A DNA stretch of 64,000 nt from positions 1,364,001-1,428,000 of the forward strand of contig JABYQN010000001.1 of NCBI GenBank assembly GCA_022606135.1, given 5' to 3'. Source of the stretch: Fomes fomentarius. Its lineage: Eukaryota; Basidiomycota; Agaricomycetes; Polyporales; Polyporaceae. Of this stretch, positions 46,631-59,411 are shown one piece after another. A program made the position numbers and the translations under genes. The notes under the pieces were generated by a model. The model was not told the DNA's origin. It saw only the letters and a list, made by a program, of their open reading frames with translations, and ran no database searches. The first letter of the stretch is position 1, and every line of letters starts with the position of its first letter.

Positions 46631-48578
46631 ATGAGTGCAGTCATCGTCTCCTGCCAGTCTTCAAACTGCCCCAACGGCCATCCACCCTCGCGTCTCGAGT
46701 GTCCTACATGCAGCAAGTCCGTGCTCTTCTCTGCCGCCATCTCGACCCGTTCTCACCGTCCGTCGCACCAGGCTTGGGATCAAGGGATCCTTCTTCTGCG
46801 GTCAGGATTGCTTCAAAGCTAACTGTATGTCCACTGCTACCCACCTTCTGATTATTCTGAACTCATCGATACACAAGGGGTAACTATGCCGAGTACTTTC
46901 ACGAGATCTAGAGAAATATTCAACTGGTCCATCCGAAGAAAACACATAAGATTGTCCATGACCTCGCGACCCCCAAACAGCCGCTGTTGAACGGTCCGAA
47001 CATCAGCAAAGGTACGCGTCTGGTGATGATGTTGTCTGTGGAACCTTCATCCAAGCTCCCACAGACGGAACGTTTAACCCGTTCGAAAAGTTCGAATTCA
47101 CTGGCACCGTCCGTCCCGTCTACCCGCTCTCCCCGAGGCGAATAGTCCCTGCACACATTTTACGCCCAGACTATGCAGAAGATGGTACGCTGCAACGCAT
47201 TCTATACGCTGTTCCTCGCGCTATGTAAGTCTATCAGCTCACATACTGTCCTCATTGCCTATGTCCAGGCTACCCGACGTCTGAATCAAGACGAGCTGGC
47301 CAGCCTCCGAAGATTCTGTCTCCAGAAGAGCAAGATAAAATGCGATATGTCTGCAGAGTGAGTGCCACTTCATCTCTGCGACGCCCCGCTCTCAAGCACG
47401 CCGTCAGCCGTCAGTCGTCTGCTCCTTCTGACCACACCCTGTGTTTGGCTGTCGTGCATATAGTTGGGCAGAGAGGTTCTAGACATAGCTGCTGCTGCGG
47501 TCCGCCCTGGGATCACCACGGACGAGATCGATGCTATTGTCCATGACGCTACTATTGAACGGGACGCGTACCCGTCTACGTTGAATTACCGGAACTTCCC
47601 CAAATCGGTCTGCACGTAGGTGTCCAATATCCTACAACCACATGGCTTCTAATTCTAGCTTCAAGCTCCATAAACGAAGTTATTTGCCATGGGATACCTG
47701 ACAAGCGTAAAATGCAAGAGGGCGATATAATCAATATCGGTTTGCGTTTTGTTCTTGATCCTCATCGTATCCAACTCTTACTCTTGCGTGGTCAGACGTC
47801 TCCCTTTACAAGGATGGTGAGATCACACCTCGCTCGAGCTGTGTTGTCATTCGGCTAACACTATTTCTCAGGGTTCCACGCAGACCTGAACGAAACCTAC
47901 CCAGTAGGCCGAGTCGACGACGACTCGAAGCGGCTCATGCGCACGGCCCGCAAGTGCCTCGATGAGGCCATCAAGCTCTGTAAGCCCGGTGCGCTCGTCC
48001 GCGATATAGGCAAGACCATGTACGTCCCCTCATTCATCTCGGACGGCGGCGGTCCCGCGTGCGCGCACGGACCCAGTCACTGAACGTCTGTCTGCAAATG
48101 CCGCTGGAATGTGCTAACGTACCCCGTCCACACCAGCGAGCCGATCGCACGACAGAACGGCTGCTCGGTTGTGCGCACGTACGGCGGGCACGGCATCAAC
48201 GAACTATTCCACGGCGCCCCATCGAATGTGCCACATTACGCGAAGAACAAGGCGATCGGGACCATGAAGCCCGGCATGACTTTCACCATCGAGCCTGTAT
48301 GTCTGTCCGTCTCGGTACCGCCCTACGTGCATGGGTTGCTGACATCGTGTATGTCCTGTTGTAGATGGTTAATTTGGGCCACTGGGACCTCGAACACTGG
48401 CCTGACGACTGGACAGCAGTCACAATCGACGGGAAGCGCAGTGCCCAGTTTGAAGAGACCCTTTTGTGCGTTCCCATCAATGTTGATTCTCCCGCTTTCT
48501 ACTGATGGTCGTGATAGGATCACTGAGACCGGGGTCGAAGTGCTCACTGCGGGGAAGCCTAGAGAGGATTTGCAATGA
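46631..48578 (+). CDS. MAP1: Methionine aminopeptidase 1, copy B (probable parental copy)
   Basis: Thirteen exons with the same plan as copy A: 46631-46716, 46772-46824, 46878-46879, 46939-47011, 47065-47184, 47269-47357, 47464-47615, 47666-47739, 47796-47816, 47872-48019, 48137-48296, 48365-48465, 48518-48578; 379 residues. All five metal ligands are present ([33 protein letters not shown]). Compared with copy A there is one extra codon ([10 protein letters not shown] versus HCTPNIPHY), and the acceptor before exon 8 is slightly shifted. Substitutions include NISK for NTNK and GTVRPVY for GTIRPVY. The 2-nt GG exon arrangement is conserved. This copy lies tail-to-tail with the intact acyltransferase, whose 3' end also left a relic beside copy A, which is why I regard B as the source. 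Confidence 0.92.
46878..46879 (+). other. Apparent 2-nt exon (GG) in MetAP1 copy B
   Basis: Acceptor ACAAG, then GG, then donor GTAACT, with the next acceptor CCGAAG leading into [10 protein letters not shown]. Same role as 40048-40049 in copy A. The flanking intron sequences have diverged, but the splice signals and the GG are kept. Confidence 0.55.
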
Positions 48579-48840
48579 GTGCAACTGTCGGTGGTTGTAT
48601 ATTCGTACCCTGTATCGCACGTCGTTTGCTTGGCTATCGTGACGTGTGGTGAAACCGATGGAATAGCGAGACACTATTCCTGAGCGAGCACATCAAAAAG
48701 AAGCATACACAACATGCCCGAGTGAGCATGCACAACACCATCCCACACCAGGTACGGTAAGAGACCAAGAGTATATCAACGTCCACCACGCAGTACTAAG
48801 TCCCCAGCAACAACAGCCGCCAATGTATCATGGCGCACCA

Positions 48841-51682
48841 TCAAGCACTACCGTCCTGACTACTCCTCCGTTTCTTCATCTCGCTATTGAGATCCTTGGT
48901 TGCATCCTTGAATGGCTCCTCCCGGTCAACCTCCCTAATCACTTCAACAGGCACATTATCGGACAGACTCGCCTTCCTCGCCCTTGTCTGGCCGCGGAAA
49001 TGCAAGCCGTCCGCATCGACATGCTTCTCACCGCTGGCCACCGTCGACTCAACCGGGGACAACGGACTAGGCAGTCCCCCACCATTAGTGTTGGCGGCGC
49101 TCGACGTCAGGCGGAGGCGTTGGAGATCTGCATATGAGCTGCGCTGACTGCGCGGCCGGCTCGAGAGCGACAGGGCGTCGCCACCGGGAACGGCGAGGAT
49201 GTCATCGTAATCAGGTGCGTCTTCCTCGTCTGACACGTCCGGCGACGCCACCCGGCTGATATCTTGGCTTCGAGTCCCGGCCCATGCGCTCGTGCCACGG
49301 ACCGCACTACGAGACCAACCAAAGAGACGTTCGTCGAGCCAAGTCTGGGTGAAGCAAGCGGTGAGGAATATACGAGAGGTGACATGCACACGAGTGAACT
49401 CACCATAGGGTGGACGAGGAGGTTACCCTGAGCATCCACACCGCCCGTGGCACTCTTTCGACGCCAAATACCGGGCTGTCCTGTGGACGGAGGGGCACTC
49501 GCGGAGGGAACGAGGATACGCCACTATGTAAGAAAGCTATGAGGAGACAGAACATGTTCACCGCGAATATATGCGCACCTCATCGAAGTCATCAAACATC
49601 TTGGGTCCGAATTCGTTTATAGTCTCTGCAAGTTCGTTGGATACAGCTTCTCTCATGCGTTTGAGTTTGTCGAGAGACCGCTGTTGGCCCGGTATTAAGG
49701 CGATGACGAGCGGTCTGAGGGACCTGTCATGTGACCAAGTGTTAGCATCCCCCGTTAGATCCTGCCGCTCTGGACCTACTTCAGAACGTCCATTCCGGCC
49801 TCCCCGAACTTGAGCGCCGCATACCCCAACATTGGGAGAACCATGAGGATAAGGAACGGCGTCCAGATCCTCCACTTCAACGGAGCGCCGGCCTTCACAG
49901 CTACGATCGTCGCAAGCAGAGCGTATACCAAATACAATACCGGTGTGACCCCTAAGGCGACGAGGATCTTCCATGTAGCCAGAACATCCCGACCCGCGAT
50001 CTTCACTTCAGAAGCAGCGAGAGCCTCTGCGGAAGAGAATAAGCTGCAATCGTGAAGATGCGAGAGATGAAATCACCTTTGGCCTTCTTGCGGGAAATGA
50101 TCGAGGCTGTAACAAAAATGGGTCCGTTCAAGATCACTCCAGGTAGTGCCAGGACAGTCCAGACGGCCAGAAGGCCCAGACGATATGTGAGGAGGCCGAA
50201 CGTTTTCCATCCCGCCTTCTGGGCCTGTGGGACCTATAAAGTCGTTCAAGGGCATGGCCAAGACCAATGGAACCAAAGCATTCTACTCACCTGATGATCT
50301 CGCAGGCCGAGGTCTCGAAGCAAACGATTGTACTTCAATACATCTTTTCGAAGCTTCTGGATTCTCGGTTCGTCCTTGAAGTGTAGGTAGCCTTGCAAGA
50401 AACGCTTGTTCAGCTCAACAACTTGACCTAGTGTCAGGTGTTGGCCAGGTGTTTTGTACAGACGCCGAGCGGCTTGAACGAGCTGTATGCACACTATAGC
50501 AACTTTGGACGGCATAGGACCGAGAAGCTCTTACCATGAGCGTGTCATAGTCTGGAGCCCTCAAAGTAACCGTCTTGAGGGCGTCATATATGACATCCAG
50601 GAACTTCCCTACTGCCTCCCTCTTCTTCGGACCACCCTCCTTGAACATCTCCACGAACTCCGGCGGGACGTCAAGCTGGGTGCCGAACTCAATGACTGCC
50701 CGTGAACGGAAACGGTGGGCGTGGAAATATGACAAGCCGACTGGGACAATCTTAACTTTGAGGTCTGGATTGTTTGCCATGGCCCCCAATGCCATAAGGG
50801 ACACACCGGCTTTGAGAGGGAGGAGGTCTGTGCGGTCGTGACTGCCACCTACACGTAGTAGGGTTCAACGGCCTGCAAGCTATCGACCTGATAAGGGCAT
50901 ACCTTCAGGGAATATACAGATGGCCCCTCCCTGCGTGAGGCACTGGTACACATGGTGATACATTTCGTTCTGGTCCACGAAAGCAAGTCTCTTGTATGCC
51001 AGACCGTGCTGTCCAGCAGCCTGCGCTTCGCTGATCTTGTCTCGTATTTTAGCAGTTCCCGAAAACTCCTTCCGGATCTTCAGCTGAGTATCTGACAGGA
51101 CCGCCACTACCTCCGCAACGCTGGAGCCCACGGACTTGGGGAGCATGATTTGCATTTTGGGCTTGAACTCAGTGGTGAACTGAGTACCATGTCCGATGAC
51201 GAGACACGGATCCTCGTCTGAAATGGTGACCTCACCCGTGCCGGGCTTCGCATTGTCCGCAGCTCGGACGACAGGAACTTGACGCGTTGCTCAAGCAAAC
51301 TGATGTCACCCAATGCAAGAACGGACTCACTGCTACCCATTAACCCCGCGAAGAACCCAACAAATTTCCTTTGCATGCTTTTTGCTGCAATGAGCGACTG
51401 CACATGGCGCCGTGTCTCCCGGTGGACCTCTTGGTAGAGCAGGAGTGGGTCAAGGAACTGGCGCGAAACGTTATTCGGACTGCACAATCCCGATCCGCGA
51501 TACGTACACACCTGATTATTGTGGGGCGCGGCAACGAATATGACAGGCCCTTCGCGAGGTATGTTGAATGCACCACGAGGGCGTATTTCGCGAAAGAAAA
51601 TATTGGTGACTAGCCTCCAGAAGAAGAGAGCAGCATCATAAGTATAGTCGGATTTGGTGTTGTGTTGCTTTACGGCCGCCAT
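48841..51682 (-). CDS. Glycerol-3-phosphate/dihydroxyacetone-phosphate acyltransferase (SCT1/GPT2 family)
   Basis: Ten exons on the minus strand: 51682-51512, 51457-51331, 51277-50903, 50848-50535, 50482-50291, 50233-50077, 50026-49780, 49723-49579, 49523-49404, 49344-48841; 783 residues, close to yeast Sct1 and Gpt2. It catalyses the first acylation in phospholipid and triacylglycerol synthesis at the ER. The PlsC-type catalytic motif is HNNQFLDP (54-61, split by intron 1); the glycerol-phosphate-binding motif FPEGGSHDRTDLLPLKAG lies near 222-239. The substrate-side GPVIFVAAP precedes the first motif. Hydrophobic segments lie near 405-440, 463-488 and 497-518. The C-terminal 250 residues are a Ser-rich, probably phosphorylated tail (DVSDEEDAPDYDDIL, RSSYADLQRL), as in the yeast enzymes. 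Part of this tail was copied next to MetAP1 copy A. Confidence 0.93.
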
Positions 51683-51989
51683 GGGGAAGAAGAGGTCGTG
51701 AGGTCGTGAATGAAAGGAAGGAGCGTGTCACAGGCTAGAGTCGGAGTCGGGAGAGTCTGAAGTAGAGTAGCACGGGCGCGCGCTCTGCCACCGATGACTT
51801 GAATCATGTGTCGTGACGGTTCCACTGTTCCAGAAGCCAAGCCTCGAGCTCGATGTCAGACCTCGTGGTAGCGAATGCTATATTCAATTACACATATTAT
51901 CTTGTCTACAGTACGGACCCGGTGTACGATGCGTGGTATACACAATGAAAATGCCATGATATCTCCCCGTGCTGAGTGCTCTAGTCCAA
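51683..51989. other. Intergenic, acyltransferase promoter
   Basis: 307 bp between the acyltransferase start and the TOG-protein stop. Nothing else is seen. Confidence 0.4.
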
Positions 51990-54900
51990 TCAGCTCGTCG
52001 TCGACCGAACCCCTGATGCATGTGACGATCCGTTGCTCGCCGTGCTCTGGCGATTATACTGAAAGAGATTATGCAACTTGGACAATCGATCCTGCTGTGC
52101 ATCTGGCAGGTCGGATATACTCGACCGAGGAGGAGATCGGGGCGATGCCTCAGCCCGGCTGCTCGCCGATAAGGGAGACGTTGGAGTCATGCCATGTCCA
52201 TTCAAGTCGCGACCTGCACGCAGACGACGTCAAACAACATTGCGAACAGACATGATACAGGAACACCTACTACTTGAGATACTCGATGTTCGTTCACGGA
52301 CGTTACCGTTGGATTCAAGTCCTACCGCTGGCGTGAGTACAGCCGTCTCACGTGCGACTTGGTCCGAGAACATACTCGACAGAGTCTGGGCAACCGCCAC
52401 GTTCCTCTCCTCGTCCTCTGCTGCGCGACTCGCAAGAGCACGAGTGATGTACTTCCGGAATGCTGGGCCTGTGGACTCGAGGATCTTATCCACCTTCGTC
52501 TTCTTGTGTGGATATGCCTTGAGGTAGTGATGGAGTTCAGTTATGCCTTCCTTGTGCATCGCGCCAGTCGACTCGCTGGAGATATGGTCGATGATGGTAT
52601 TCAGTTGGTCGTCAAGGTCAGGTTCCTGGACAGTCTCGGCAGTAGAGGATACGCTTCGACTCCTCGTGTGACTTGAAGAGGATGGGGCGCGTGGGTCGGA
52701 GGTGACAGATCGTGAAGAGGCCGTCTCTTGTGGAGAGATCGACCTGCTTATCACGACTGATTCCCTTGGTTCCTCACGAATAGGCTCATGACGCAGAGGT
52801 ACCTCTGCTGCGGTCTTCGTGGAAGAATTGAGGATACGGTAAACGTATGGGTAGACAATGGTTGCAGAGGGATCGTCGAAAGCAGAGGAGAGATGATCGT
52901 ACACGTCATCTCCGTATTGCGCTGTGATGATCATTCATTCATGTGAGGGAGCAACCTTCGTAACAGAGCATTGAGTGCTCACCGACAACGTGTTGGATAA
53001 TGACTTTGATTGTTCTCAATGGCATATCTCCGCACGGAACCTTGTTCGTTGCACGGGCACGCCATTCGTTTGGTGGGATAGACTGAAGGAAATGCTCGAC
53101 GGCAGGGAACAGCTCGACAGGGTCCAACACATGCTTCTCCAGGTCTTGAGGGATATTCCTCGCAAGCTTCCATACACACTTCAGGACCAATTCAGCAACC
53201 TTGGCTTCCTGCGAGTCGGAGCTGGTGCCGTTCGCAGGGAAAGGTTTGACAATCCGCAACAACAGAGCGAAAAGCCCACTACCGAGGTCCAACTGTCAGT
53301 ATATGTTGGGGCACGTTGATGATGCTGACTTACCGGAAGATAGACATCCTCCTACCTGTCGCGAACAACCGCAGGATGATCATGTTGATGAACCGCGATA
53401 GGTCCTTGACCTTTCCGTCGGGACTGTTGTCTGTCTGGAGCAGACGGAGCGTCAACTCCTCCAGCAGCGACGTCAAGATGTCGACCGTCAAGGACTCCGC
53501 GAGGAAGACATGGTCGCAGAACGCGTTGAGCGTTTGGATCAGGTGCTTCGCTAGGCGGAAATTCTCTGGTAGAGTGATGTCTTCAGGTCGTTCGAAGACG
53601 TGAGCCATTTGGAGAGTGATAGTGTCAATCATGCCCTCCGTATGTTCTGCTAGCTCTTGATACGCAGGGGAAGATGGGCCTTGATCGGGGCCGACTTCAA
53701 GCACCTTCTGAATCTTCTTCAGTGCATCCACACTCCGAGTCGGATCGTTGCTAAGGATGCTGGAGATCGTCACGGTGATGTCTTCTGAAACATTCTCTTC
53801 CTCTAAGTCAGACTGTTCGATAGATTTCCTACTCGGACCCGGCCCGCCTCGATGACTGTTCGAAGAGAATACGTCGTCCATAGAAGAACGCGACTGAACG
53901 GATGGGGCAGGTAGTGCACTGTGAGCGGACGCGCCATTCAACCGCGAACCGGGAGGAGCAAGTCGTGAGGGTAAGAAGCTCTTCGCACGCATTCCAGCAG
54001 TAGGAGAGCCAGGAGGTTGTATCCGCGAAGGTCCCGCGATCTTAGAAAGGTGAGATGGGGCAGGAGATGAAGAACGGGCCACGTTGGAAGGTGATGCGGG
54101 TCGTGCGAAACGGGAGGGCGCGGCGAGGGCAGGGCTGGCAGCTCTAGGGATCCCTGCTATCCGTGAAGCTGCACCTGGAGCCGGGGAGCCAGATCTGGGT
54201 ATGCCAGTAGCTACACGGGATGCGTGCGTCGCGAGGGGAGCAGTCTCCGCCCGATCGGGACTGCTCATACCCGGGACTCGCCGCAACCGCTCCTCCAGTT
54301 GTGTCTTATCCTTAGGAGATAGATGCCCTACCAAAGACCAGATCTTCTCGCCCACTAGGACGTATCCCTCACTAACACAGAAATTGAGTTACCGTATGCA
54401 GTAGTAGACATGGAAAGACAAACCTCAAAGCAGCGAGAGCTGACTTGCGGACTGTAGGATCCTTATCGGAGATCATAGCGGCTAGCTGGGGGAAGGCCTT
54501 CGGAGGTTCGCATGCACCAATACCGAACTTCTTCAATAACCCAGCAAGCTCGTCTAGAGTACCTTGCCTTGTCTTCGCAACCTTCGACTTGAGACCATTC
54601 TCAAGTAAGAGCTGGAAAACACGGCTATAGGCATAGACTTTGGGAAGAGTCTGGACGATCTGCGAGACACGCAGTCTGACTGGTTCTCGTGCGTCGCCAA
54701 GCTAGTACGCGTTAGTAACTGATGGAGCAACGGAAGCGTAGAACAGCTCACCTTATGGGTTATCGTAGGAATGAAAACCATCGCCTCTTGGTCTGACAGT
54801 TGATAGTCGACGCTCTGGAAGAATGCCAGAACTGCGTCGACAACATCCAAACATTTCTGCACGAGGTTGGACTGTGGCTCGTGGGCCTTCAACGAAACGA

Positions 54901-57900
54901 ACTTCAGCGCAAGATCCGAGTTGGCGATGCATATTGACTGGAGCTTGTCATCTCCGGTCTGCGCGTTAGCGTAGAAATCCTGCAGCATTCCTAGTCCATT
55001 CACATGGTCGTTCACTGCGTTGTGATCGTGACTGAATAGGAGTGCGAGAACCTCCTTCGAAGCATGAGGCTCCATTTGGTGCTGCAAAAGTTCAGCAAGG
55101 TCCTTGCGCGACGGTCCCGATTCGATAATCCATCTGTTCGCGTCCTTGGCCAGACGCAACCGCTTGGTATCGGGGTTGGGACTGCTGAAGACGGCATGGT
55201 CGAGAACCTCAGCGACTGGTGCTTTCGACGGACCGGGTCTTTTGAGACCTGTCCCAAGTTTGCTCGGAACACGGGAGGTAGCTGATTCCGCCACGGATTC
55301 CGCACGAGACTCGGGACGTGACATAGTACCCTGAGGTAGCTTGCGTCGCACACTCGTGAGCTTGCTTGGGGGCGCGACCTTCGTGGGCTCGGTAGGGGGC
55401 GGAGATGGGGCGGAAGGAGGAGGAGAAGTGGCCTTGGGAAGGTGGGCAGAAGCCTTGGAGGGAGGCGCAACCTTAGAACCCTTCGAAGCGGTGGCAGCAG
55501 GAGCAACCTTCGCTACAGGCGCTGGAGCCGAGCCACGGGCAGCCTGAATGAGAGGAACAGCAGTGCTCTTCGACGCGGGTTTCAAGGAGTTCGTCTGGCT
55601 CATTACATGCTCGTAGCTGGAGCATCCGATGAGAGTGGGTAAAAGAGCCTGTGCACTCTTCCTGACATCGGCGTTTCGGTCATCGAGACAGTTGACGATG
55701 GTACCAGCCCAGCTAGTTAGATCAAGACCGGGGGTAGGTTCATGCTCCTTGAAGGTCTCGACAATCCAACCCATCAACGAGGCTCGTTGGACTGGATTGT
55801 TCGCTTCCAACGCAGTGGCGATGCCAGGCACTATAGGCTCAAACCCCTCGCAGGCGTTGCAAATCGCGGTCAACGTCTGCAGCGCCGCGTTTCGATAAGT
55901 TGCCTTTTGGTCGGCGAGAACAGTGGCAACAGGCACCAAGAAGAATCGGACCTGCTTCTCGAACGGCTTTCCCATACCGGTGGCGATGCGTGCAACGATG
56001 TCCAAAGCCAGCAGTTGCACTGCTTTATTCGCATCCGTCACTCGCGCCTTGAGCACCTGCCCAATCTCACCTACGCGGGGGAAACCGTGATCAAAACCGA
56101 CTTAACAAGTCACTAATATGGGCAAGTGCGTACCCATGGTTGGCTTAAGCCGCTTATTTGCTCCTTGATCTAAGATCGCTTGTAGAGTCTCCAGAGCCTC
56201 CTTTTTGGTTTTCCACGCGTCACTCTTCGCATCCGCCAGAATCGCGGTACCCTTGAGCAGCGCGTCGATCTCCACGCGAGGGAACAAGTCGTCCAAGGGA
56301 TCGCCTCCAGATGTACCACCCTTGCTGGCCACCCCAGCGACGGGAGCCATGCTGGCGACATCGTCTGAAGTACGAGCTGGCTCCGGTGCTGGAGTGCCCT
56401 CAACCTTGTCGAACTCGCTTGTGATGGTTGCGAGCAGCTGGGGGTTGAGATCTCCGAGAAGGTCCTTAATCGCTGGTACCAATGTCAACCACCGAAGCGC
56501 TATACCCCCGCGAGGGAACAACTTACATGAGCCCGCGAATAATTTCACTGTGACGAGCGTCTTCGTGGCGTTAGTCCTCACACCAGCATTGGAGTTTTGG
56601 AGCGCAGTCTTGAGAAAATCAATGAGACTGCGCAAAGACAGCCCTGCTATTCCGAATTCTGATAACGCTTGATCGACCCACGTGAGCGCATCCGCAAGAA
56701 ACTTTGGGGCTTTCAGTTTCGTCAATGGGTCGTATGCTGATAATAGGGATCAGTCTGTTGGCCACACAGGATGTGAGTCAACACTCACCATGGCCAAGGA
56801 CGAATTGCAATGACGTCTTCTCAGCGAACAGCAGAAGGGTCTCGCCAGCTGGTTTCTTCAGCTTCATGTCGCCTAGCTTCTCGCTCAAGTGAGGGATACA
56901 AAGTGCAGCAGAAGCACGGCCGAACGAAGGACAGCGTTCCGCGAGTATTCCAAGGATGCCGTAGAGCTTCATAGAGACCTACCGTCGGATGCGATGGCAC
57001 AATGAATCCTCGGACGAAGTGCAGGAAGAATATGAGGGAGCCACATACCTGGAAGTTCTTCTCGTTCCATCCCTTCTTGGCCAAGAAACGTACGACCACC
57101 TCGGAATCGAGGTCAGCGGCTGAACTTTCCACCCACCCGGTCATTTGTTCCAACGCCGCCAGCCTAGTCTTCCAAGCAGCATCGGCGAGATCTGTGGCAT
57201 AACTCGGCGGAATGAGCTCAGCAGCTAGAGCTTCCGCGTCCTCGGGCGTGTGTTTGTATTTGAAAGTGTCAAGAGCACCAGGAGGAGGGGCAGCACCACC
57301 TTTGGCAGGCTTCGCCGCTGCTGCCGCCGGTGGTAGCTTCTTCGGTGCGGACGTTACCGGTGCGGATGCTGGGCCGCCGCCGTCTCCTCCGGCAGCAGCT
57401 GGTGGTTTCTTTGCCTGAATCGACGATGAGTACATATGCCAAGAATGGGAAGACCAAAAGTGAGTACCGTCAAGCGCGCTGGGGGCTTCTTAAGAGGCTT
57501 GTTTTCTGTAGGCGTCAGCACCTCCTCTTCCATAGGGATGGCCGGGAGGCCCGTAGTGGGAGGCTGCTTCGGAGGAGGCATCTTCTTCTTGGGATGCTCC
57601 TTCGCTGCAGCAGGGGCTGCCGGTTTCGCAGGCGGCCCTGACCCTGCCTTCGCCTTAACCTTGGCGTTGTCGTATGCCTCCTTTACCTTCACCTTCCTGA
57701 CGTCCGCGAGACCATCCATCAGGGCGTTTAGCGGTCGCTCTCCCACCATCTTCATGAGTGTCCCAAGACACACTGCGGCTTCGTTACGAGCACCTTCGAA
57801 TGAATCTTCGAGGAGAGATGCCAGAGCTTCGGATAGAGGTTTGACCTGGGGAGCAGGAATTGGTGTGGAAGAGGTAGATAGACACCTTGATATGAACTTC

Positions 57901-59411
57901 AGTGTTCCCTCTTTGACCTGGGGATTCTTAGAGTTGAGTGCCGGAAGCGTGTCAGGAAGGATGTCTTGTAGCGTGGTCTAGGAAGTCCCGAACTTGTGAG
58001 CACGAAAAGCGTTACCAAGATGGCAAGGCTTACTGTAGCGAAGACGGCGTCCAGAGCCAAACCGATCGTATCTGTGACGTTCGCCTTTCGCTCCTTCAGC
58101 CTCTCAAGAATCGGAGGCACGACACTCTCTCGGTATCTCGCGAAAGCGCCCATCAAACCCTTCGCCAAACCTTCCAAGCAGTTGGCTGCGGTCATCACGC
58201 ACATGATGTTCGCATCCTTCTGTATACATATCGCGAGGGACTTGGCGACTTCTCCCAACTCTGAGGCCTCTTTGACCCTGGGTGTAGCATTGACCAAGGT
58301 CAATAGCTCGTCAAGGACCTCCTTCCTTTCCTTCCACTTCGAGGATTTCAACCCCGCCTGCAAGTTAGCCGGTAGCTTGGGTACGATATCAGCTTCCTCG
58401 GCAAACATTCGAGGATCAGGTGGAGCTTCTGACATAGCATGTCATCTCAGCGCACGGAGTCTACACGACAGCAAGAGAACACACCTTCTTCAGGAGGTGC
58501 ACCTGCATCTCCGTCACCTCCAGCCTCGGCAACAGCCTCTGCCTCCCTGGCGCCCTGTCTGGTCAATCGTTCTGGCTTGAGACTGCCCCTCCCCTTGCCC
58601 TCCTTCTCTAGCTCCTCGAACGCTTCTTTGAGCTCCTTGACTTGAACTGGCTTGAGGTCGTTTAGAAAGGTCTCGATAGCTGGGCCAATGTATTGGTAGA
58701 CGACATGTGCAAGTTGCGTGCCCTCAGCACGTACGGTCTTGTCCGAGTGAGCGAAGATCTTCGGAAGGGCCTTCAAGACTGGTGGAGGGGGTGTTACGGA
58801 CGTGCCGAACAATCTAGTGCAATGCTTTGATATAGAACGTCTACAAATCACATTTGTGTAACATACCTGACAATTTCCTTGATAGCGGTCACACACCCCG
58901 CTACTACTTTGGGTTGCTTCGCAGCGAGCCCAGGGAGGACGTTCTCCTGCAACATGGATACCGCCGTGAGCTTGGAGAGGCGCATACAAAATGACAGACA
59001 TACCACAACTCCTGTTGCACTGTTCTCTACCTCCACATACTGCAAGGTGAGCTCTATTGCTTGTGCCCTCGTGCCGGCACGCGCGGAGCCGAAGCACTTG
59101 TCCACCAGGGCAGGTACGACAACCTCACGAGTCCGAGCAGCATTCTCTCCGGCGAACTTTACGAAAGCAACCAAGCACTCGAGGCCCTTCTCCTGAGCAA
59201 CAGCATTGGCATCAGTGGCGATTTTCTTGAGTGTATCGGGGTTGTTGACATAGGGTTTGAAAGCGGGATCGGAGTCAGAGGCAGTGGTTGAGAATGTCTT
59301 TACGAGAGACTCGTAGGCGCTGACTCGAGCCTTCCAGTTCTTGTGTGCGAGCCTGTCAGGTATAGGGATAACATTGAAGTCCTCCTCCGGGGGCGGCGCG
59401 CCATCCGCCAT
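51990..59411 (-). CDS. XMAP215/ch-TOG/Stu2 family microtubule polymerase
   Basis: Fifteen exons on the minus strand: 59411-59004, 58946-58867, 58813-58485, 58428-58034, 57977-57468, 57414-57049, 56978-56789, 56736-56527, 56472-56134, 56070-54752, 54701-54424, 54371-53334, 53278-52983, 52921-52271, 52213-51990; 2210 residues. The family binds tubulin at microtubule plus ends and speeds polymerisation. TOG arrays are visible: TOG1 (about 13-225, DRLAHKNWKARVSAYESLVK), TOG2 (about 275-510, GLKSSKWKERKEVLDELLTL), TOG3 (from about 625, AAWKTRLAALEQMTGWVE), TOG4 (from about 885, AWKTKKEALETLQAIL), TOG5 (about 1240-1500) and a further HEAT-like region near 1665-1910. Basic Ser/Pro linkers separate them, one with SRIAGIPRAASP-type repeats that may contact microtubules or EB proteins. 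A conserved C-terminal helix region (about 2030-2100) ends in a disordered tail. It is far longer than two-TOG yeast Stu2. Confidence 0.9.
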
